DNA of 6,873 bases, from positions 1-6,873 of the forward strand of contig QMKU01000070.1 in assembly GCA_003646525.1 (NCBI GenBank), in the 5' to 3' direction. The notes under the pieces are model-generated. The model did not search any database and had not been told where the DNA came from. It was given only the letters and a program-made list of their open reading frames with translations. This document shows positions 5,166-6,873 of this stretch, piece after piece. Both the position numbers and the translations under genes were made by a program. The stretch is from Campylobacterota bacterium. Lineage in GTDB: Bacteria > Campylobacterota > Campylobacteria > Campylobacterales > Sulfurovaceae. Every line of letters starts with the position of its first letter. The stretch's first letter is position 1.

Positions 5166-6873
5166 ATGCATAAAATCCTGAACGATCTCAATCCAAATCA
5201 GCGTGAAGCCGTAGAGCATATCGATGGTCCACTTCTCATACTTGCCGGAGCAGGCAGTGGCAAGACCAAAACACTTACAAGTAGATTGGCTTATCTTATC
5301 GGTGAGGTAGGTATCGATCCGGGCAATACTCTGACTCTCACTTTTACCAACAAGGCGGCTTTGGAGATGAGAGAGAGAGCGCTGAAGCTCATTGAAAATC
5401 AAAACTCATATCCTCCACTCCTCTGCACCTTTCATAAGTTCGGTTTACTCTTTTTAAAATTTCATATTGAGAAACTGAACCGAAAGAATAACTTTGTGAT
5501 TATTGACAGTGATGATAAAAAGCGTCTACTTCGATCGATCATCAAAGAACTCAAGATCGATCTTAATATATCATTCCTTGCTAGTGAAATTTCCAAATAC
5601 AAAAACTCTCTTCTGACTCCAGAAGTAGTGCTACGAAAAGCTGAGCTTCAGGATTATAAAAAAGCTGCTTTAGTCTATGAAGCATATCAAAACAATATAC
5701 TTGAAAATAATCTGGTTGATTTCGATGACCTGTTGATGCTGACCTATCGGATACTTGATGAAAACAGTGAACTTCGCAAAGAGACTAGTAATCGTTATCA
5801 ATATATTATGGTCGACGAGTATCAAGATACCAATGAACTACAGCTCAAGCTTCTTGAGCATTTGGCATCTGAGCACAACAACCTCTGTGTTGTAGGAGAT
5901 GATGACCAAAGTATCTATGGCTGGAGGGGTGCCAATATCCGAAATATCTTGGAATTTGCTGATAATTTCAGAGCTGCAAAAACTATCAAACTTGAGATAA
6001 ATTATCGTTCGACCAACCCTATACTTCAGGCAGCCAATACTTTGATCGAACACAACAGTAATCGATTGGGAAAAAATCTCGTCAGCCACAAAGGAGAAGG
6101 TCCTATTGTCAAGCTTCAGCACTCTCTTGACGAGGCTCATGAAGCCAAAGCTATTGCAGGAGAGATCAAGATCCTCCTCTCTCAAGGTGCACATCCTGAT
6201 GAAATTTCTGTCCTCTACCGTATCAATGCGCTCTCCCGTTCTCTCGAAGAGGGCTTCATAAAAGAGGGGCTTGGCTTCAAGCTAATCGGTGGTATGCGAT
6301 TCTATGAGCGTGCTGAGATCAAAGATATCATCTCCTATTTCAGAGTACTCTCTAACCCTAATGATGATTTTTCACTTCTGCGCATCATCAACAAACCCAA
6401 AAGGGGTATAGGTAAAGCTTCTATTGGAAAACTACAAAAAGAGGCTTATGCTCGACAAGTATCGACTTATACACTTCTTGGAAAAATGACACATCAAGAA
6501 CTTGAAATACTCGTAGGCAAGAAGGTGACCTCCGCACTCAAAAAACTTCTAAAAGAGATCAAAGAACTCCAGACAGAATTGGAAAACTCTCTCTATAAGT
6601 TTATAGATATTTTTGAAGAAACCATCCGACTCAAAGAGTATTACGGCAATCTAGTAGATGGCTTTGATCGTGTACTTAATATCGATGAATTCTATGGTTA
6701 TTTTAGAGATGCCATCATCAAAAAACCTGAACTCATTCTCGATGAATTTCTCAATGATATCACGCTTCAAAGCGAACAAGATCAAGTCGAAGGTGAAATG
6801 ATTACTATCATGAGCATACATGCCGCCAAAGGATTGGAATTTGAGCATCTTTATGTGATTGGCATGGAGGAGG
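5166..6873 (+). CDS. UvrD/Rep-type ATP-dependent DNA helicase (superfamily 1A), C-terminus cut by window edge
   Basis: A 3'-5' DNA helicase that unwinds DNA in repair and replication restart. The 569 codons present carry, in order: the Q-motif region LNPNQREAV, Walker A GAGSGKT (28-34), motif Ia TLTFTNKAALEMRER, motif Ib CTFHKFG, Walker B VDEYQD (216-221), motif III GDDDQSIYGWRGA (244-256), motif IV NYRSTNP (279-285), the 2A-domain stretch KLIGGMRFYERAEIKD, and motif V SIHAAKGLEF (550-559). Motif VI and the last hundred or so residues lie beyond the window. All visible catalytic residues are intact. The family includes UvrD, Rep and PcrA; I cannot assign one name from sequence alone, though motif Ib looks Rep-like. 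The start at 5166 is preferred over in-frame ATGs at 5130/5133 because those sit on a TATAAT box and lack a ribosome-binding site, and the conserved N-terminus begins just after 5166. The ribosome-binding site here is also weak (AAGAGA). GC is about 43%, the likely native level. Confidence 0.95.
   Translation, partial: MHKILNDLNPNQREAVEHIDGPLLILAGAGSGKTKTLTSRLAYLIGEVGIDPGNTLTLTFTNKAALEMRERALKLIENQNSYPPLLCTFHKFGLLFLKFHIEKLNRKNNFVIIDSDDKKRLLRSIIKELKIDLNISFLASEISKYKNSLLTPEVVLRKAELQDYKKAALVYEAYQNNILENNLVDFDDLLMLTYRILDENSELRKETSNRYQYIMVDEYQDTNELQLKLLEHLASEHNNLCVVGDDDQSIYGWRGANIRNILEFADNFRAAKTIKLEINYRSTNPILQAANTLIEHNSNRLGKNLVSHKGEGPIVKLQHSLDEAHEAKAIAGEIKILLSQGAHPDEISVLYRINALSRSLEEGFIKEGLGFKLIGGMRFYERAEIKDIISYFRVLSNPNDDFSLLRIINKPKRGIGKASIGKLQKEAYARQVSTYTLLGKMTHQELEILVGKKVTSALKKLLKEIKELQTELENSLYKFIDIFEETIRLKEYYGNLVDGFDRVLNIDEFYGYFRDAIIKKPELILDEFLNDITLQSEQDQVEGEMITIMSIHAAKGLEFEHLYVIGMEE

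Noticed and set aside
5838..6194. 118-codon minus-strand frame opposite the helicase gene
   Set aside because: It is antisense to helicase motifs III-IV, has no recognisable domain, and is explained by the codon structure of the real gene.

Overview
The window looks like a chromosomal segment from a Campylobacterota (epsilonproteobacterial) species, of the Sulfurimonas/Sulfurovum/Sulfuricurvum kind. I infer this from the AT-rich composition, the DUF4214-type exported protein, TATAAT-like -10 boxes without clear -35 boxes, and the overall character of the proteins. No database search was possible, so the taxon is an inference.

Layout. (1) Positions 1-838 form an AT-rich block (about 31% GC in the lines I counted). 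It holds the first 227 codons of a P3A-type proton-translocating P-type ATPase, read leftwards off the window edge, preceded by a 68-codon start-less reading frame that looks like the tail of a broken gene. (2) Positions 888-2291 (minus) encode an exported protein with two DUF4214 repeats followed by a six-blade TolB/PD40-type beta-propeller. The DUF4214 part is clearly more GC-rich (about 47%) than the propeller (about 31%), so the gene looks like a mosaic. (3) Positions 2292-2551 are a divergent intergenic region with a probable 3' scrap of a transposase, an inverted repeat and promoter-like boxes. (4) Positions 2552-3304 (plus) encode a complete periplasmic alpha-carbonic anhydrase with every active-site residue present, followed by a perfect 26-nt palindrome. 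(5) Positions 3512-3976 (plus) encode a 154-residue protein whose middle resembles the ClpXP adaptor SspB. It converges on (6) a LysR-family regulator at 4014-4916 (minus). (7) The 249-bp divergent gap after it carries a perfect T-N11-A LysR box. (8) From 5166 to the right edge runs a UvrD/Rep-type superfamily 1A DNA helicase (about 43% GC), missing only its C-terminus because the window ends.

The genes do not form one operon or an evident single pathway. Every complete gene has its own leader, and neighbours face each other or diverge. The left half (remnant gene, mosaic gene, transposase scrap) looks like a rearranged accessory junction. The right half looks like stable core chromosome. I see no CRISPR array, rRNA, tRNA, intact insertion sequence or defence/toxin cassette. 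The strongest leads are the SspB-like protein, the mosaic DUF4214-propeller gene, and the two gene remnants that mark past rearrangement.
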